From positions 1-45,617 of the forward strand of contig JAFWQQ010000053.1 in the NCBI GenBank assembly GCA_017545165.1: 45,617 bases of DNA, written 5' to 3'. The notes under the pieces are model-generated. The model saw nothing but the letters and a program-made list of their open reading frames with translations. It made no database searches and was not told the DNA's origin. Both the position numbers and the translations under genes were made by a program. This document shows positions 45,508 through 45,617 of this stretch, piece after piece (position 1 is the first letter of the stretch; the number at the start of each line of letters is the position of its first letter). The stretch is from Oscillospiraceae bacterium. Its GTDB lineage: Bacteria > Bacillota > Clostridia > Oscillospirales > Oscillospiraceae.

Positions 45508-45613
45508 TTTTACCGAGTCAGAATCGCGTCAGGCGAGGCGGCGGCCGCAGGGCATAATGGACATATATGGCCAAGGCCGCCAACGAAGCATGGCGCGATT
45601 CTGGCCGGTAAAA
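45508..45613. repeat. Imperfect long inverted repeat of about 106 bases
   Basis: TTTTACCG (45508-45515) and AGAATCGCG (45520-45528) on the left pair with CGCGATTCT (45594-45602) and CGGTAAAA (45606-45613) on the right. Further partial pairing continues inward (GGCGGC with GCCGCC). The middle is AT-richer (CATAATGGACATATATGG). It could be a MITE-type element or a structured RNA. Confidence 0.6.
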
Positions 45614-45617
45614 AATG

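Overview
The window is GC-rich DNA that reads like a Gram-positive anaerobe of the class Clostridia, most likely a gut member of the Oscillospiraceae. That placement is an inference. It rests on Shine-Dalgarno sites of the AGGAGG type, TTGACA/TATAAT-type promoters, many ATGA stop-start overlaps, a very large secreted BspA/leucine-rich-repeat protein ending in a dockerin, and short palindromic intergenic repeats. No rRNA, tRNA or CRISPR array was found.

Layout. (1) 1-141: the 3' end of a group II intron, probably class IIC. (2) 162-6822, minus strand: one tightly overlapping operon of two small membrane proteins, a SAM-dependent methyltransferase and a complete Dpp/Opp-type ABC importer of unknown substrate. 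(3) 7482-13178, plus strand: two MoeA-type molybdenum insertases, the second fused to a periplasmic-binding-protein-like domain, followed by a tungstate importer (tupABC). The tungstate-binding protein appears to be circularly permuted. (4) 13209-17385: an L-cysteine desulfidase family protein and an M16C zinc protease. (5) 18037-25356: the 2439-residue surface protein. (6) 25579-35613, minus strand: a nine-gene block for a molybdopterin aldehyde oxidoreductase. It holds a small His-tailed protein, the 919-residue oxidoreductase, an iron-sulfur/CCG-domain protein, a CxxC mini-protein, a methyltransferase, a C-GCAxxG-C-C protein, a radical SAM protein, an AMP-forming ligase and a DUF5714 protein. 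(7) 35881-36903, plus strand and divergent: an XdhC/CoxI-type maturation factor. (8) 37400-43430, minus strand: a molbindin, modCBA, a third MoeA-like protein, a histidine phosphatase-HD fusion, and a MobA/MocA-like nucleotidyltransferase fused to a ModE-like winged helix. (9) 43672-44628: a TylF-type methyltransferase, followed by nearly 1 kb of nested tandem repeats.

How it fits together. Regions 3, 6, 7 and 8 form one functional island. ModABC and TupABC import molybdate and tungstate, and the three MoeA-like proteins are candidates to insert the metal into molybdopterin. The MocA-like enzyme may cytidylylate the cofactor, and XdhC may sulfurate and hand it over. The product is a cofactor for the xanthine-oxidase-family aldehyde oxidoreductase. 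Around that enzyme sits a conserved-looking but biochemically undefined set (radical SAM, methyltransferase, AMP ligase, redox proteins). It resembles, from memory, the DVU_1551-DVU_1559 neighbourhood of Desulfovibrio vulgaris. This set, the permuted TupA and the methyltransferase-linked ABC operon at the left are the parts most likely to hold undescribed biology.
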